64,000 nucleotides of DNA. It comes from Streptomyces spororaveus. Its GTDB lineage: Bacteria; Actinomycetota; Actinomycetes; Streptomycetales; Streptomycetaceae. Positions 42,585 through 53,456 of the stretch are shown here, piece by piece (position 1 is the first letter of the stretch; every line of letters starts with the position of its first letter). The DNA lies in assembly GCF_016755875.1 (NCBI RefSeq), contig NZ_BNED01000005.1, positions 5,780,001 to 5,844,000 of the forward strand. The letters are read 5' to 3'. The notes beneath the pieces were generated by a model. It was not told where the DNA came from. It ran no database searches and was given only the letters and a program-made list of their open reading frames with translations. Position numbers and translations under genes: made by a program.

Positions 42585-43426
42585 CGGGAGCGGAGCTCGG
42601 CCAGTACCGCGTCGGTGAACGGGGTCCAGGCCTCGGCGGCCCACGGGCCGAAGGGCCGGTCCGTCAGCGCCACGCACGCGGCGCGCGCGTCCGGGTCCAC
42701 CCACAGGAAGGTGCCTGCCTGGCCGAAGTGGCCGAAGGTGCGCGGCGAGGAGGAGGCGCCCGTCCAGTGCGGGGACTTGTGGCCGCGGATCTCCAGGCCG
42801 AGGCCCCAGTCGTTGGGGGACTGGTGCCCGTAGCCCGGCAGGACGCCCTTGAGCCCGGGGTGCACGACGGAGGTGGCCTCGGCGACCGTACGGACGTCCA
42901 GCAGCCGCGGCGCCTGCAGCTCGGCGGCGAACCGCAGCAGGTCGGAGACGGTCGAGACGCCGTCCTTGGCGGGCGAGCCCTCCAGGGTGGTCCGCTCCAT
43001 GCCCAGCGGTTCGAAGACCGCCTGGTGCAGGTACTCCGCGAAGGGGATGCCGGTGGCCTTGGCGATGTGGTCGCCGAGCTCCTCGAAACCGGCGTTCGAG
43101 TACAGCCGGCGCTGCCCGGGCGGGGCCGACACCCGGTGCTCGTCGAAGGCCAGGCCGCTGGTGTGCGCGAGCAGGTGACGGACCGTGGACCCCTCGGGCC
43201 CGGCCGGCTCGTCCAGCTCGATCGCCCCTTCCTCGTACGCGACGAGGGCGGCGTACGCGGCGAGCGGCTTGGTGACCGATGCCAGGGCGAACCGGTGGTC
43301 GACGGGCCCGTGGGAGCCGGCCAGGCTCCCGTCGGCCCGTACGACGGCCGCCGCGGCGGCCGGCACCGGCCAGGTCTCGATGATCCGCAGGCTTTCCATG
43401 CCGTTCCCGGCCTCCACGCTGTCCAT
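42581..43426 (-). CDS. serine hydrolase (beta-lactamase / D,D-peptidase-like)
   Basis: 281 residues without a signal peptide. The class C-like SxxK motif is ASVTKP (Ser50, Lys53). The YxN motif is LYSNAGF. HFGQAGTFLWVDP is near the end, in place of the KTG-type motif. Cytoplasmic location and family suggest an esterase or a peptidase on a small substrate rather than a resistance enzyme. Divergent from the MerR gene. Confidence 0.85.
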   Translation of the reverse strand: MDSVEAGNGMESLRIIETWPVPAAAAAVVRADGSLAGSHGPVDHRFALASVTKPLAAYAALVAYEEGAIELDEPAGPEGSTVRHLLAHTSGLAFDEHRVSAPPGQRRLYSNAGFEELGDHIAKATGIPFAEYLHQAVFEPLGMERTTLEGSPAKDGVSTVSDLLRFAAELQAPRLLDVRTVAEATSVVHPGLKGVLPGYGHQSPNDWGLGLEIRGHKSPHWTGASSSPRTFGHFGQAGTFLWVDPDARAACVALTDRPFGPWAAEAWTPFTDAVLAELRSR

Positions 43427-43443
43427 GCCGCCGAGCCTACTTG

Positions 43444-43460
43444 CTTGGAGTGCACTCAAG
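43444..43460 (+). promoter_or_regulatory. MerR-type operator upstream of the MerR/aldo-keto reductase operon
   Basis: CTTGGAGTGCACTCAAG is an almost perfect 17-bp dyad centred on TGCA. It lies 18 bp before the MerR start, directly followed by GGGTTTTAG, which may include the -10 region. MerR proteins bind such dyads inside long promoter spacers and control their own operon. Confidence 0.65.
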
Positions 43461-43477
43461 GGTTTTAGCGTGGAGCC

Positions 43478-43872
43478 ATGAGCCAGAGCCTGACGCAGAC
43501 CCGGTACACGATCAGCGAGGTCGAGGCCCGGACCGGTCTGACCCAGCACACCCTGCGCTGGTACGAGCGGATCGGCCTGATGCCGCACGTGGACCGGTCC
43601 CACTCGGGCCAGCGGCGCTTCACCGACAAGGATCTCGACTGGCTTGCCTTCGTGGGCAAGCTGCGGGCCACGGGGATGTCGGTGGCAGACATGGTGCGGT
43701 ACGCCGAGCTGGTCCGCGAGGGCGAGCACACGGTCGGGGAGCGCCGGGAGCTGCTGGAACGCACGCGCCGAGAGGTGCGCTCGCGGATCACGGAGCTCAC
43801 GGACGCACTCGCCGTACTGGATTACAAGATCGATATGTATGCCATGAAAACGGTCTCGGGGAAGGCACAGCA

Positions 43873-43876
<4 letters not shown>
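43478..43876 (+). CDS. MerR-family transcriptional regulator
   Basis: 132 residues. The N-terminal winged helix is YTISEVEARTGLTQHTLRWYERIGLMPHVDRSHSGQRRF. A dimerisation coiled coil follows (LREGEHTVGERRELLERTRREV). No metal-binding Cys is present, so it is one of the small-molecule or stress types often paired with an aldo-keto reductase. Its stop overlaps the next start by 4 bp (ATGA). Confidence 0.9.
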
Positions 43877-44895
<1,019 letters not shown>

Positions 44896-44922
44896 GCCGC
44901 CCTCCGGGCCCTCCGCGCCCCC

Positions 44923-45774
44923 TTAGAGGGACTCGGCGGCGAACCGGTCCCGCAGCGCCGCGTACTCCGCGTCGGTGAGCAGCCCCGCCGTGTGCAGCTC
45001 GCTCAGGTGCCGCAGCCGGTCGTCGCCGGAGCGGGCCCGCGGCACGGCGGCGACCGGGGTACGCGCGCGCAGGGCGGCCAGGACGGCCGCGGCGAACGGC
45101 AGCGACTCGTGCACCGCTCCGTAGCCCGTGCCGAAGACGGCCGCCGCCAGGTCGTGGTCCGGGCGGGGATCACCGGTGGTGTCCCGCTGCAGCAGCCGCA
45201 GGTGCCCGCCGGGGCCCTCCGGGGAGCACCACTCGACGCCGGTGAGCGCGGCCAGCGGGAAGCGCTGGTCGCCCGCCTTCCACTTGCTGGTGGAGGCGCC
45301 GGTACGGGACCACTGGAAGGTGACCGCCGAGCCGTCGAAGCCCACCCGGGCGTCGTACGCCTTCAGGTGCAGCGGCGGCTGCGGCACGTCGACGAGGAAG
45401 CGCGCGGACGGTTCCGCGGCATCCGGTCCGAGCCGGGACCGCAGCTCCTCGGCGAAGGCGGCGGCGGCCGGCGCCCGGTCGCCCGGCAGCACCAGCCGGT
45501 ACGGGTCGCAGGCCTCCTTGAGCTGCCCGGCGGCAGCCTCCATCAGCGGATCCGCGCCCGGCCGCGGGACGGCACGCAGAACCACCGTGTCCCGTTTGCC
45601 TCCGGTCACGGTCACTGTCACGGCGGACACCGCTTCGAGAGGAATCCGGCGTGAGCCCAGGGCATGCCAGAGTCTCGGCAGCCTCGGCGTTCTGATCCCC
45701 CGTGCGAAGCGGATGAGCACCGAGTCCGAGTCGAACTCCCAGACGGCATGGTTTCCGGCCAGTACGTCACCCAT
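44923..45774 (-). CDS. DUF4429 protein with C-terminal SHOCT domain
   Basis: 283 residues. The first about 240 residues form two similar PH-like segments (HAVWEFDSDSVLIRFARG... and AYDARVGFDGSAVTFQW..., each with a following R-x-PLxA pattern), as in DUF4429. The last 30 residues are a SHOCT motif (LRHLSELHTAGLLTDAEYAALRDRFAAESL). The function is unknown. Start at the ATG at 45774. Confidence 0.82.
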   Translation of the reverse strand: MGDVLAGNHAVWEFDSDSVLIRFARGIRTPRLPRLWHALGSRRIPLEAVSAVTVTVTGGKRDTVVLRAVPRPGADPLMEAAAGQLKEACDPYRLVLPGDRAPAAAAFAEELRSRLGPDAAEPSARFLVDVPQPPLHLKAYDARVGFDGSAVTFQWSRTGASTSKWKAGDQRFPLAALTGVEWCSPEGPGGHLRLLQRDTTGDPRPDHDLAAAVFGTGYGAVHESLPFAAAVLAALRARTPVAAVPRARSGDDRLRHLSELHTAGLLTDAEYAALRDRFAAESL

Positions 45775-45849
45775 GCGGCACATCGTAAACGGCGGCGCCC
45801 CCGCGCGTCCCCCCGGTTGCGAGGACCGATTTCCGCGCCTCTACGCGCG

Positions 45850-47085
45850 TCAGTCCTGCTCTGTCCCGGAAATCCCTCGCCGGCAGGCATCGTTCCCGGT
45901 CGCGCAGACAACGGAAGAGAACGCGCCGGTTCCGATCCTGGCGAAGTTGTCCATCGAGTCCGTACCTGGCGCGAAATAGCCGGTGTGACTCTTGGCCCGG
46001 GCCGAGGACAGCAGCCGCGCGCCGAACGCCGGGGACACCGGATCGGCGCCGTGACCCAGCCCGCCGACCTCCAGGTGCGGTACGTCCGCGATCCAGTCGC
46101 CCTCGTCACGCGTCGCCCAGACCCGCGCCGAGGTGTGCAGTCCGGCGACGTTCTCCGCGCGCATCCCGGGGCTGCCCGCCACCACCACGTCGGTCACCCG
46201 GCGCGGCAGCTCGTGCGCCGCGACCCCGCAGACCACCGACCCGTAGCTGTGGCAGAACAGCGCCACGCTCGCGTTCCCGGGCAGGGCCGCGGTCAGGGAC
46301 TTCAGCAGGACGGCGCCGTCGAAGGCCATACGGCCCGTGGCGGCGTCCACGCCGACCCCGGTGGGGGCGGTGTAGCCGGCCCAGGCGATGACCGCGGTCC
46401 GGCTGTCCGGCTGGGCCGCGCGCTGGGCCGCGTAGAGCGACTCGGCCATGCCGACCGGGGAGGTCAGACGGCGCTGGGTCCGCTCGAAGGTGAGTACGTC
46501 GGTGTCGACCCCGGGGACGATCACCGAGACGCGCTCGGCCCCGGTGAGGTCACCGAAGACCTCGGCCACGCGGCCGTTGCCGGTCGGGTCGAAGGCGAAG
46601 ATCTGCCGGGCCGGGTCGGCGAGGGAGGCGAAGCGGTGAGAGCGCCGGGTGGCCGTGGACCGGTCGGCGGGGGTCAGCGCGACATCGCGGCTGCGCGTCT
46701 CCTCGACCTGGCGGGCCAGCTCCAGGCCCCGCAGGTTGGCCCGGTAGCGGAGGGAGGCGGGGGCCCCGTCGAGATTGCCCACGACGAGCGGGTAGCCGTC
46801 GGCGAGACGGGCGCGCTGGGCACCGTCGAGGCTCGCGAAGAAACGCGCCACCGTCCGTGCCGGGGCGTCCGCGGGCGGCACCGGGCGGCCGTCGATCCGG
46901 GCCTTGGCCCAGGCACCGAGGGCGGCGACCCGCATCGGGGTGCCCTCCTCGGGCCGGTGCACGGCCGTCCAGCCGGTGGTGGCCAGCATGATGAAGACCA
47001 CCGCGAGCGCGAGCAGGGCGCGCAGCGCGGCAGGGCGCGGGTCGGCGCCGAGGGCGGTGGGGTGGGCAAGGCCGGGCAGGTTCAC
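45850..47085 (-). CDS. alpha/beta hydrolase (DUF1023 type)
   Basis: 411 residues. There is an N-terminal membrane anchor or signal (ALRALLALAVVFIMLATTGW), a helical region (TVARFFASLDGAQRARLADGYPLVVGNLDGAPA), then the hydrolase core. In the core the nucleophile lies in VALFCHSYGSVVCG, and VVVAGSPGMRAENVAGL follows it. The end contains several Cys. DUF1023 proteins are actinobacterial, probably extracytoplasmic hydrolases of unknown substrate. Confidence 0.85.
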   Translation of the reverse strand: MNLPGLAHPTALGADPRPAALRALLALAVVFIMLATTGWTAVHRPEEGTPMRVAALGAWAKARIDGRPVPPADAPARTVARFFASLDGAQRARLADGYPLVVGNLDGAPASLRYRANLRGLELARQVEETRSRDVALTPADRSTATRRSHRFASLADPARQIFAFDPTGNGRVAEVFGDLTGAERVSVIVPGVDTDVLTFERTQRRLTSPVGMAESLYAAQRAAQPDSRTAVIAWAGYTAPTGVGVDAATGRMAFDGAVLLKSLTAALPGNASVALFCHSYGSVVCGVAAHELPRRVTDVVVAGSPGMRAENVAGLHTSARVWATRDEGDWIADVPHLEVGGLGHGADPVSPAFGARLLSSARAKSHTGYFAPGTDSMDNFARIGTGAFSSVVCATGNDACRRGISGTEQD

Positions 47086-47220
47086 TGTGACCAGCGTATG
47101 AGACGTCTTACGCCACAGAGGTGCCGGGTGACAGGACTCACGGCCGACCGTGGGACCGCGTGAGGCCCGCTCGGGGGAGCCCGCGGCGCGCCGGCGGAGC
47201 GGACGGCGGCGGCCTTCCGG

Positions 47221-47886
47221 CTACGCGGGACCGCGCCAACTGGAGGTCAGGGCCGGGCCGATCCGGTCGAGGTAGGTCTCCGTCAGCCCCCGGATCGACT
47301 CCACGCTGGTGTCCTCGCCCCGCCCCCAGAGCCGTCCCGTGACCCGCATCACGCCGCAGAACGCGGCGACGGCGACCCGCGGCCTCGGATCGGCGTCCAC
47401 GTCCAGTCCCTCGCGGGCGCCGATCAGCCGGGAGATCCGCTCCTCCAGCTCGGTGGAGCGCCGCAGGTGCACGGCGAGCAGGGCCGGGGTGGACTCGATC
47501 AGCCGGTAGCTGCGCATGTAGAGATCGACCGGGACCACCTCGGACAGGGCCACCTCGACGCTGTCCCAGGCGGCGAGCGCCGCGCCCCGCATGGCCTCGA
47601 AGGGCCCCTCGGCGGCCGGCCGGGCGTGCAGCTCGGCCACGAACCGCGACTCGACCAGCTCCTGGAGGGCGAAGACGACCTCCTCCTTGTTGGCGAAGTA
47701 GCGGAAGAAGGTGCGCTGGGACACGTGCACGGCGTCGGTGATCTCGTCGACGGTGGTGCGTTCGTATCCCTGGGAGAGGAACAGCAGGAGGGCGGCGCGC
47801 AGCAGCGCGTTCCGGGTGCGCCGTTTCTTGCGCTCGCGCAGTCCGGTCGCCGGCGCGGCCGTAGCCGACCGCTCGTCGATCACCAC
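47221..47886 (-). CDS. TetR/AcrR-family transcriptional regulator
   Basis: 221 residues from the first of two adjacent GTG codons, 7 nt after AAAGGAG. A longer open frame has no such site. The helix-turn-helix is LLRAALLLFLSQGYERTTVDEITDAVHVSQRTFFRYFANKEEVVF. The ligand domain is about residues 80-215. It is convergent with nothing on its 3' side, and the 384-bp gap upstream separates it from a secreted inhibitor gene. Confidence 0.87.
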   Translation of the reverse strand: MVIDERSATAAPATGLRERKKRRTRNALLRAALLLFLSQGYERTTVDEITDAVHVSQRTFFRYFANKEEVVFALQELVESRFVAELHARPAAEGPFEAMRGAALAAWDSVEVALSEVVPVDLYMRSYRLIESTPALLAVHLRRSTELEERISRLIGAREGLDVDADPRPRVAVAAFCGVMRVTGRLWGRGEDTSVESIRGLTETYLDRIGPALTSSWRGPA

Positions 47887-48270
47887 CGCGGGGCTCCTTT
47901 CTGACGCCGAGTGGGCGGTCAGCGTACCGGTGACCGAAGGGGTGGCGGCCGCTGCGTTGAGCCGTTTGCGACGTGCCGTCCGAGGACCCCCGCCCCTGCC
48001 CGCGAGAACGCTCCTGCCTGACACGTTCGGGTCGGGACCGCCCGGGCCCGCACCCCGGCCGGGGCGCCGACGGGACCGGCCCGCAGGCTTCCGGAAGCGT
48101 CAACTCCGTAGGGACGAAGGCCTCGCCGGAGGATTCCGGCCGGGCGGTCGCCTATCAGGGTGGACCCGCCCGCACCCTCTTCCGCGGACCTGTCGTCGCA
48201 GGTCAACGTGGTGTCCACGGAGCTCCGGAGACCGTCCGGACGCCCGCCGTCAACAAGGAGTTGACCCGTC
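47887..48270. other. 384-bp intergenic region between a TetR gene and the I36-type gene
   Basis: No ORF with typical codon use or a ribosome-binding site is seen on either strand. The region should hold the divergent promoters. Candidate start signals before 48271 (AAGGAG at about 48257) are clear, but no promoter hexamers or dyads are convincing. Confidence 0.6.
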
Positions 48271-48672
48271 ATGCGTACGAGTCGAAGCCCCCGCGCCACC
48301 ACCACGACCACCCTCGCCGCGACCGTCCTGGCCCTCACCGTCCTCATCCCGAGTACGGCCACCACGGCGCACGCCGCGGGCCCGCCGGCCCTCGGGGCCT
48401 GCGCGACCGGGCAGCTGTGCCTGTGGGCGAAACCGGAGTTCAAGGGCACCCGCTGGACGCACGAGCTGAGCACCCTGGACATCAACAGCTGCACCGCGCT
48501 GCCGGCCGGGACCAGCGCCCAGTCGCTCACCAACCGCACCGGGCGCCCGGTGACCACCTACCAGTCGGCCGAGTGCGCGGAGACGGGCGAGTTCCAGACC
48601 TACCCGGGCGACGGGGTCTGGCTGCCCCAGTCGCCCTACCAGGTGCGGGCGTTCAAGGTGTGGGAGAGGTAG
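48271..48672 (+). CDS. secreted peptidase inhibitor, I36/SMPI type
   Basis: 133 residues. There is a signal peptide with cleavage near AHAA (about residue 36). The compact secreted domain has ACATGQLCLWAKPEFKGTRW, several Cys and FQTYPGDGVWLPQSPYQVRAFKVW. This matches the beta/gamma-crystallin-like I36 inhibitors such as the Streptomyces metalloproteinase inhibitor. It probably blocks an extracellular protease. The 3' end overlaps the convergent channel gene by 20 bp. Confidence 0.82.
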   Translation: MRTSRSPRATTTTTLAATVLALTVLIPSTATTAHAAGPPALGACATGQLCLWAKPEFKGTRWTHELSTLDINSCTALPAGTSAQSLTNRTGRPVTTYQSAECAETGEFQTYPGDGVWLPQSPYQVRAFKVWER

Positions 48673-49555
48673 CTTCCCGCTGGGCCAGGGCGTTCGGCAG
48701 GTCCACCGCGGCCGCGGCAGCGGCCCGGTCCTCGACCACCGCTCCGGCCTCGGCCACGGATGAGCTCGTGGCCGGGGCCGGGGCCGGGGCGGGGGCCGGG
48801 GCCGGCGCCGGCGCCGGCGCCGGGGCGCCGCCCAGCCGGGCGACCTCGCCGCGCAGCGCCCGTACCTCCGCCTGCAGTTCCCGGATGGCCGCCAGCTGCA
48901 GCATCTCCGCCCGGTCGTCGCGCTCGAAGCGGGAGATGAACCACGCGGCGATGTTGGCGGTCACCACACCGAGCAGGGCGATCCCGGACAGCATCAGACC
49001 GACGGCCAGGACCCGGCCGAGGCCGGTGGTGGGCGAGTGGTCCCCGTACCCGACCGTCGTCATCGTGGTGAAGGACCACCACACGGCGTCGCCCAGGTTC
49101 TTGATGTTCCCGTCGGGGGCGTCCCGCTCCACGCTGAGCACCGCCAGCGAGCCGAACATCAGCAGCCCCACGACGGCCCCGGCCACGTACGTCGTCAGCT
49201 GGATCTGCGGGGCCATCCGGGCCCGCCGGCCCACCAGCATCAAAGTGGCGACCAGCCGCAGCAGGCGCAGCGGCTGCACGAGCGGCAGCACCACGGCGGC
49301 CAGGTCCAGCCAATGGGTCCGGACGAAGTGCCTGCGGTCCGCCGCGAGGGCCAGCCGGACCAGGTAGTCGACGGCGAAGGCCCCCCACACCACCCATTCG
49401 ACGTGGGTGCAGGCCCGGTGCGTGCCCGCACTCGCGTCGGGGGCGACGATGGGCACGGCGTACGCCACGGCGAAAGCCGCGGCGAGCAGGAGCAGCGGGG
49501 TCTGGCTCCGCCGCTCCCACAGCAGCTGGCGGGAGGGTTCCTTCATGCCGAGCAT
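48653..49555 (-). CDS. voltage-gated-type potassium channel
   Basis: 300 residues from ATG 49555; the ATG at 49546 is equally possible. Six membrane segments include an S4-like helix rich in Arg (PLRLLRLVATLMLVGRRAR). The pore loop has the K+ selectivity filter TTMTTVGYGD. After S6 a coiled coil (AEMLQLAAIRELQAEVRALRGEVARL) precedes an Ala-Pro repeat tract and a disordered tail. It is expected to form a tetrameric K+ channel in the cytoplasmic membrane. Confidence 0.9.
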   Translation of the reverse strand: MLGMKEPSRQLLWERRSQTPLLLLAAAFAVAYAVPIVAPDASAGTHRACTHVEWVVWGAFAVDYLVRLALAADRRHFVRTHWLDLAAVVLPLVQPLRLLRLVATLMLVGRRARMAPQIQLTTYVAGAVVGLLMFGSLAVLSVERDAPDGNIKNLGDAVWWSFTTMTTVGYGDHSPTTGLGRVLAVGLMLSGIALLGVVTANIAAWFISRFERDDRAEMLQLAAIRELQAEVRALRGEVARLGGAPAPAPAPAPAPAPAPAPATSSSVAEAGAVVEDRAAAAAAVDLPNALAQREATSPTP

Positions 49556-49670
49556 CGTAAAGAACTCATAAACGGGAACGGGCCCCGGCCGAAGCCGGGA
49601 CCCGTTCACACGACGATCCCGCACACGGATCCGGCGGGCCCGCCGCGATCCCTCCGGCCCGCCGAAGGCG

Positions 49671-52403
49671 CTACGCGTCCCCGCCCGCCGCGCCCGGGTC
49701 CGCGGCCCTCACGTCCAGCAGCTGGTACCGGTCGACCGCCTGCTTCAGCACCGAACGGTCCACCTTCCCCGCCCGGGCGAGCTCGGTGAGCGTGGCCAGG
49801 ACCACCGACTGCGCGTCGATGTGGAAGAAGCGCCGCGCGGCGCCGCGGGTGTCCGCGAAGCCGAAGCCGTCCGCACCCAGCGAGGTGTACGCGCCGGGCA
49901 CCCACCGCGAGATCTGGTCCGGCACCGCCCGCATCCAGTCCGAGACCGCCACGAACGGCCCCTCCGCACCCGACAGCTTCCGCGTCACGTACGGGACGCG
50001 CTGCTCCTCCTCCGGGTGGAGCAGGTTGTGCTCCTCGACCTCGACCGCCTCGCGGCGCAGCTCGTTCCAGGAGGTCGCCGACCACACGTCCGCCCGGACG
50101 CCCCAGTCGGCCGCCAGGATCCGCTGCGCCTCCAGCGCCCACGGCACCGCCACGCCCGAGGCCATCAGCTGGGCCCCGATCGTGCCCTCGGTGCCCTGCG
50201 ACACCCGGTGGATGCCGCCCAGGATGCCGTCCACGTCGACGTCCGCCGGCTCGGCCGGGTGCTGGATCGGCTCGTTGTACACGGTCAGGTAGTAGAAGAC
50301 GTCCTCCGCCTCCGGGCCGTACATCCGGCGCAGACCGTCCTTGACGATGTGCGCGATCTCGTAGCCGTAGGCCGGGTCGTACGCCACGCAGCCCGGGTTC
50401 GTCGAGGCCAGCAGCTGGGAGTGACCGTCGGCGTGCTGGAGGCCCTCACCCGTGAGGGTGGTCCGCCCGGCGGTCGCGCCGAGGACGAAACCGCGTGCCA
50501 GCTGGTCGGCCATCTGCCAGAACTGGTCACCCGTGCGCTGGAAACCGAACATCGAGTAGAAGACGTAGACCGGGATCAGCGGCTCGCCGTGCGTCGCGTA
50601 CGCCGAACCCGCGGCGATCAGCGAGGCCGTGCAGCCCGCCTCCGAGATGCCGTCGTGCAGCATCTGGCCGGTCGGGGACTCCTTGTACGCGAGCAGCAGG
50701 TCGCGGTCGACCGCCTCGTACTGCTGGCCCAGCGGGTTGTAGATCTTGGCGCTCGGGAAGAACGCGTCCATACCGAAGGTGCGGTACTCGTCGGGCGCGA
50801 TCAGCACGAAGCGCTTGCCGATCTCCTTGTCCCGCATCAGGTCCTTCAGGATGCGGACGAAGGCCATGGTCGTGGCGATCGACTGCTGCCCGGAGCCCTT
50901 CTTGGCGGCCGCGTACGTCTTGTCGTCCGGCAGCTGCAACGGCTGGGCGCGCACCACACGCGTCGGAACGTAGCCGCCGTGCGCGCTGCGCTGGTCGTGC
51001 ATGTACTGGATCTCGGGGGACTTCGGGCCCGGGTGGTAGTACGGCGGAGCCCCGCCCTCCAGCTGCGCGTCCGTGATCGGGATGTGCAGGCGGTCGCGGA
51101 AGCGCTTGAGGTCGTCGACCGTCAGCTTCTTCATCTGGTGCGTGGCGTTGCGGCCCTCGAAGTTCGGGCCGAGCGTCCAGCCCTTGACCGTCTGGGCCAG
51201 GATCACCGTCGGCTGGCCCTTGTGGGCCTTGGCCGCCGCGTACGCCGCGTAGACCTTCTTGTGGTCGTGACCGCCGCGGCCCAGGTGCTGGATCTGCTGG
51301 TCGGACATGTTCTCGACCATCGCGCGCAGCCGCTGGTCGCCGCCGAAGAAGTGCTCGCGGATGTACGCGCCCGACTCGGTGGCGTACGTCTGGAACTGCC
51401 CGTCGGGCGTGGAGTTCATCTTGTTGACCAGGATGCCGTCGCGGTCCTGGGCCAGCAGCGGGTCCCAGGAGCGGTCCCAGATCAGCTTGATGACGTTCCA
51501 GCCGGCGCCCCGGAAGATCGACTCCAGCTCCTGGATGATCTTGCCGTTGCCGCGCACCGGGCCGTCGAGGCGCTGGAGGTTGCAGTTGACGACGAAGGTC
51601 AGGTTGTCCAGACCCTCGCGGGCGGCGATCGACAGCTGGCCCAGCGACTCCGGCTCGTCCATCTCGCCGTCGCCGAGATACGCCCAAACGTGGGACTTGG
51701 AGGTGTCCGCGATGCCGCGCGCCTCCATGTACCGGTTCATCCGCGCCTGGTAGATCGCACCGAGCGGACCGAGGCCCATCGAGACGGTCGGGAACTCCCA
51801 GAAGTCCGGCATCAGCCGCGGGTGCGGGTAGCTGGAGAGGCCGTACGGGGCCTTCGACTTCTCCTGGCGGAAGGAGTCGAGCTGCTGCTCGGTGAGCCGG
51901 TCCAGGAGGTAGGCGCGGGCGTAGATACCGGGGGAGGCGTGGCCCTGGAAGAAGATCTGGTCGCCGCCGTCACCCTCGTCCTTGCCCCGGAAGAAGTGGT
52001 TGAAGCCCACGTCGTAGAGGGAGGCGGAGGAGGCGAACGTGGCGATGTGGCCGCCGACGCCGATCCCGGGACGCTGGGCGCGCGAGACCATCACGGCCGC
52101 GTTCCAGCGGGTGGCGTTGAGGACCTTGCGCTCGATCTCCTCGTTGCCGGGGAAGAACGGCTCGTCCCGGGTGGCGATCGTGTTGACGTAGTCCGTGCTG
52201 CGCATCTCCGGCACGGCCACGCGCTTCTCGCGGGCCCGCTCGATCAGCCGCAGCATCAGGTAGCGGGCCCGCTCACGCCCCCGCTCGTCGACCGCGGCGT
52301 CGAGCGAGTCGAGCCACTCCTGCGTCTCCTCCGGATCGAAGTCCGGGACCTGACTCGGCAGGCCGCCAATGATGATCGGATTGCGATCGGATGCGGAAGC
52401 CAC
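49671..52403 (-). CDS. aceE: pyruvate dehydrogenase E1 component, homodimeric type
   Basis: 910 residues from a GTG 3 bp after a GAAGGAA site. N-terminal thiamine-pyrophosphate domain landmarks are [25 protein letters not shown] and [25 protein letters not shown]. The middle domain has [24 protein letters not shown]. The C-terminal domain has [21 protein letters not shown] sequence. Length is as for actinobacterial and gammaproteobacterial AceE. It decarboxylates pyruvate in the pyruvate dehydrogenase complex. The E2 and E3 genes are not adjacent. Confidence 0.95.
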   Translation of the reverse strand: MASASDRNPIIIGGLPSQVPDFDPEETQEWLDSLDAAVDERGRERARYLMLRLIERAREKRVAVPEMRSTDYVNTIATRDEPFFPGNEEIERKVLNATRWNAAVMVSRAQRPGIGVGGHIATFASSASLYDVGFNHFFRGKDEGDGGDQIFFQGHASPGIYARAYLLDRLTEQQLDSFRQEKSKAPYGLSSYPHPRLMPDFWEFPTVSMGLGPLGAIYQARMNRYMEARGIADTSKSHVWAYLGDGEMDEPESLGQLSIAAREGLDNLTFVVNCNLQRLDGPVRGNGKIIQELESIFRGAGWNVIKLIWDRSWDPLLAQDRDGILVNKMNSTPDGQFQTYATESGAYIREHFFGGDQRLRAMVENMSDQQIQHLGRGGHDHKKVYAAYAAAKAHKGQPTVILAQTVKGWTLGPNFEGRNATHQMKKLTVDDLKRFRDRLHIPITDAQLEGGAPPYYHPGPKSPEIQYMHDQRSAHGGYVPTRVVRAQPLQLPDDKTYAAAKKGSGQQSIATTMAFVRILKDLMRDKEIGKRFVLIAPDEYRTFGMDAFFPSAKIYNPLGQQYEAVDRDLLLAYKESPTGQMLHDGISEAGCTASLIAAGSAYATHGEPLIPVYVFYSMFGFQRTGDQFWQMADQLARGFVLGATAGRTTLTGEGLQHADGHSQLLASTNPGCVAYDPAYGYEIAHIVKDGLRRMYGPEAEDVFYYLTVYNEPIQHPAEPADVDVDGILGGIHRVSQGTEGTIGAQLMASGVAVPWALEAQRILAADWGVRADVWSATSWNELRREAVEVEEHNLLHPEEEQRVPYVTRKLSGAEGPFVAVSDWMRAVPDQISRWVPGAYTSLGADGFGFADTRGAARRFFHIDAQSVVLATLTELARAGKVDRSVLKQAVDRYQLLDVRAADPGAAGGDA

Positions 52404-52870
52404 GCTGTTCCTTCGCTGTCGGGGGACTCGTACGGGAGGCATGCCTGTGGGCGCCGCCTCCCATGCTCTTACGCTGGGCCGAAATCTTCATCTTTACCAC
52501 CCGGTAATCCCTGGAAACCGCAGGGAATCCGGGCGGGAAGGATCGGCGGGGATCCGTTGCGAGTCCGGCCAAACCGCACCTTACGCCCAAGACGGGCGCC
52601 GACTTCGCAAGGCCGTTCGTCCCTCAAACAGGTAGGAAAGACCCAAGCGTCGACGATGATGCCGAATGAGCTGGAATGGTGTGGGATGAATCACGAGAGG
52701 TGCACACGGGAAGGCTGAAAGTTGCGGCGAGACGGCCGTAATCGTCACCGTTTCGACGGTCTCGACGGCCGGGTACTTGCGCGATCCGCCGCGCCCGTGT
52801 GGACTACGCCCAATGCTGCGCGTACGCGCGCCGCCGAAGACATTCACCGAACATGAGCAGGAGGCACCCC
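52404..52870. other. 467-bp divergent gap between aceE and the DUF3052 gene
   Basis: It holds the aceE and DUF3052 promoters, with unusually AT-rich stretches for this genome (about 52480-52530 and 52620-52720). A possible 20-codon ORF with two ATG codons lies at about 52655-52720 (MMPNELEWCGMNHERCTREG). AGGAAAG is upstream of it, but about 16 nt away. I do not call it a gene. Confidence 0.5.
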
Positions 52871-53296
52871 GTGAGCGCGACCGCGGACCACGCGGAGAGC
52901 CTGGCCGCCCGGCTGGGTTTCCAGTCCGAACAGGTGGTCCAGGAGATCGGCTACGACGAGGACGTCGATCAGGAATTCCGTGACGCCGTCGAGAAGCTCG
53001 TCAGCGAGCTTGCCGACGAGGACTACGACGACGTCGCCGACGCGGTGCTGTTGTGGTTCCGCGACGAGGACGGCGACCTGACGGACGCCCTGGTCGACGC
53101 GACAGAGCTGGTCGAGGACGGCGCACTGATCCTGCTGCTGACCCCCAAGACGGGCCGTGACGGCTACGTCGAGGCCAGCGACATCAGCGAGGCTGCCGAG
53201 ACGGCCGGCCTCTCCCTGGCCAAGGGTCTGCCCGTCGGTAAGGAGTGGACCTCCACCAAGCTGGTGACGCCCAAGGCGGCCAAGGCCAAGCGCTGA
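52871..53296 (+). CDS. DUF3052 protein
   Basis: 141 residues from a GTG with a CAGGAGG site. It is acidic (GYDEDVDQEFRDAVEKLVSELADEDYDD, VLLWFRDEDGDLTDALVDATELVEDG). This is the DUF3052 family, which commonly lies beside an AhpE peroxiredoxin gene in actinobacteria. The function is unknown. A strong hairpin separates it from the peroxiredoxin. Confidence 0.87.
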   Translation: MSATADHAESLAARLGFQSEQVVQEIGYDEDVDQEFRDAVEKLVSELADEDYDDVADAVLLWFRDEDGDLTDALVDATELVEDGALILLLTPKTGRDGYVEASDISEAAETAGLSLAKGLPVGKEWTSTKLVTPKAAKAKR

Positions 53297-53326
53297 GCCG
53301 CAGCCGCAGCCGAGCGGACACGCAAC

Positions 53327-53366
53327 CACACCCCGCCGACCAGGTGATCCCGGTCCGCGGGGTGTG
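53327..53366 (+). terminator. hairpin terminator after the DUF3052 gene
   Basis: CACACCCCGC-GACC pairs with GGTC-GCGGGGTGTG, with one bulge on each side, around a 10-nt loop. It lies 30 bp after the stop and 90 bp before the peroxiredoxin start. Confidence 0.75.
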
Positions 53367-53456
53367 TGCGTTCCCGCCCCGCCCGCACCCAGGGCCTAGT
53401 CTGTGACTCACCCGAACAGCCCAACGCGGGGATGCGGGAACGAAGGGATGCGAGAG

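Noticed and set aside
49821..52718. A 965-codon open frame antisense to aceE
   Set aside because: It is composed of Arg/Gly/Val-rich low-complexity sequence and mirrors the conserved AceE gene. It is a typical shadow in high-GC DNA.
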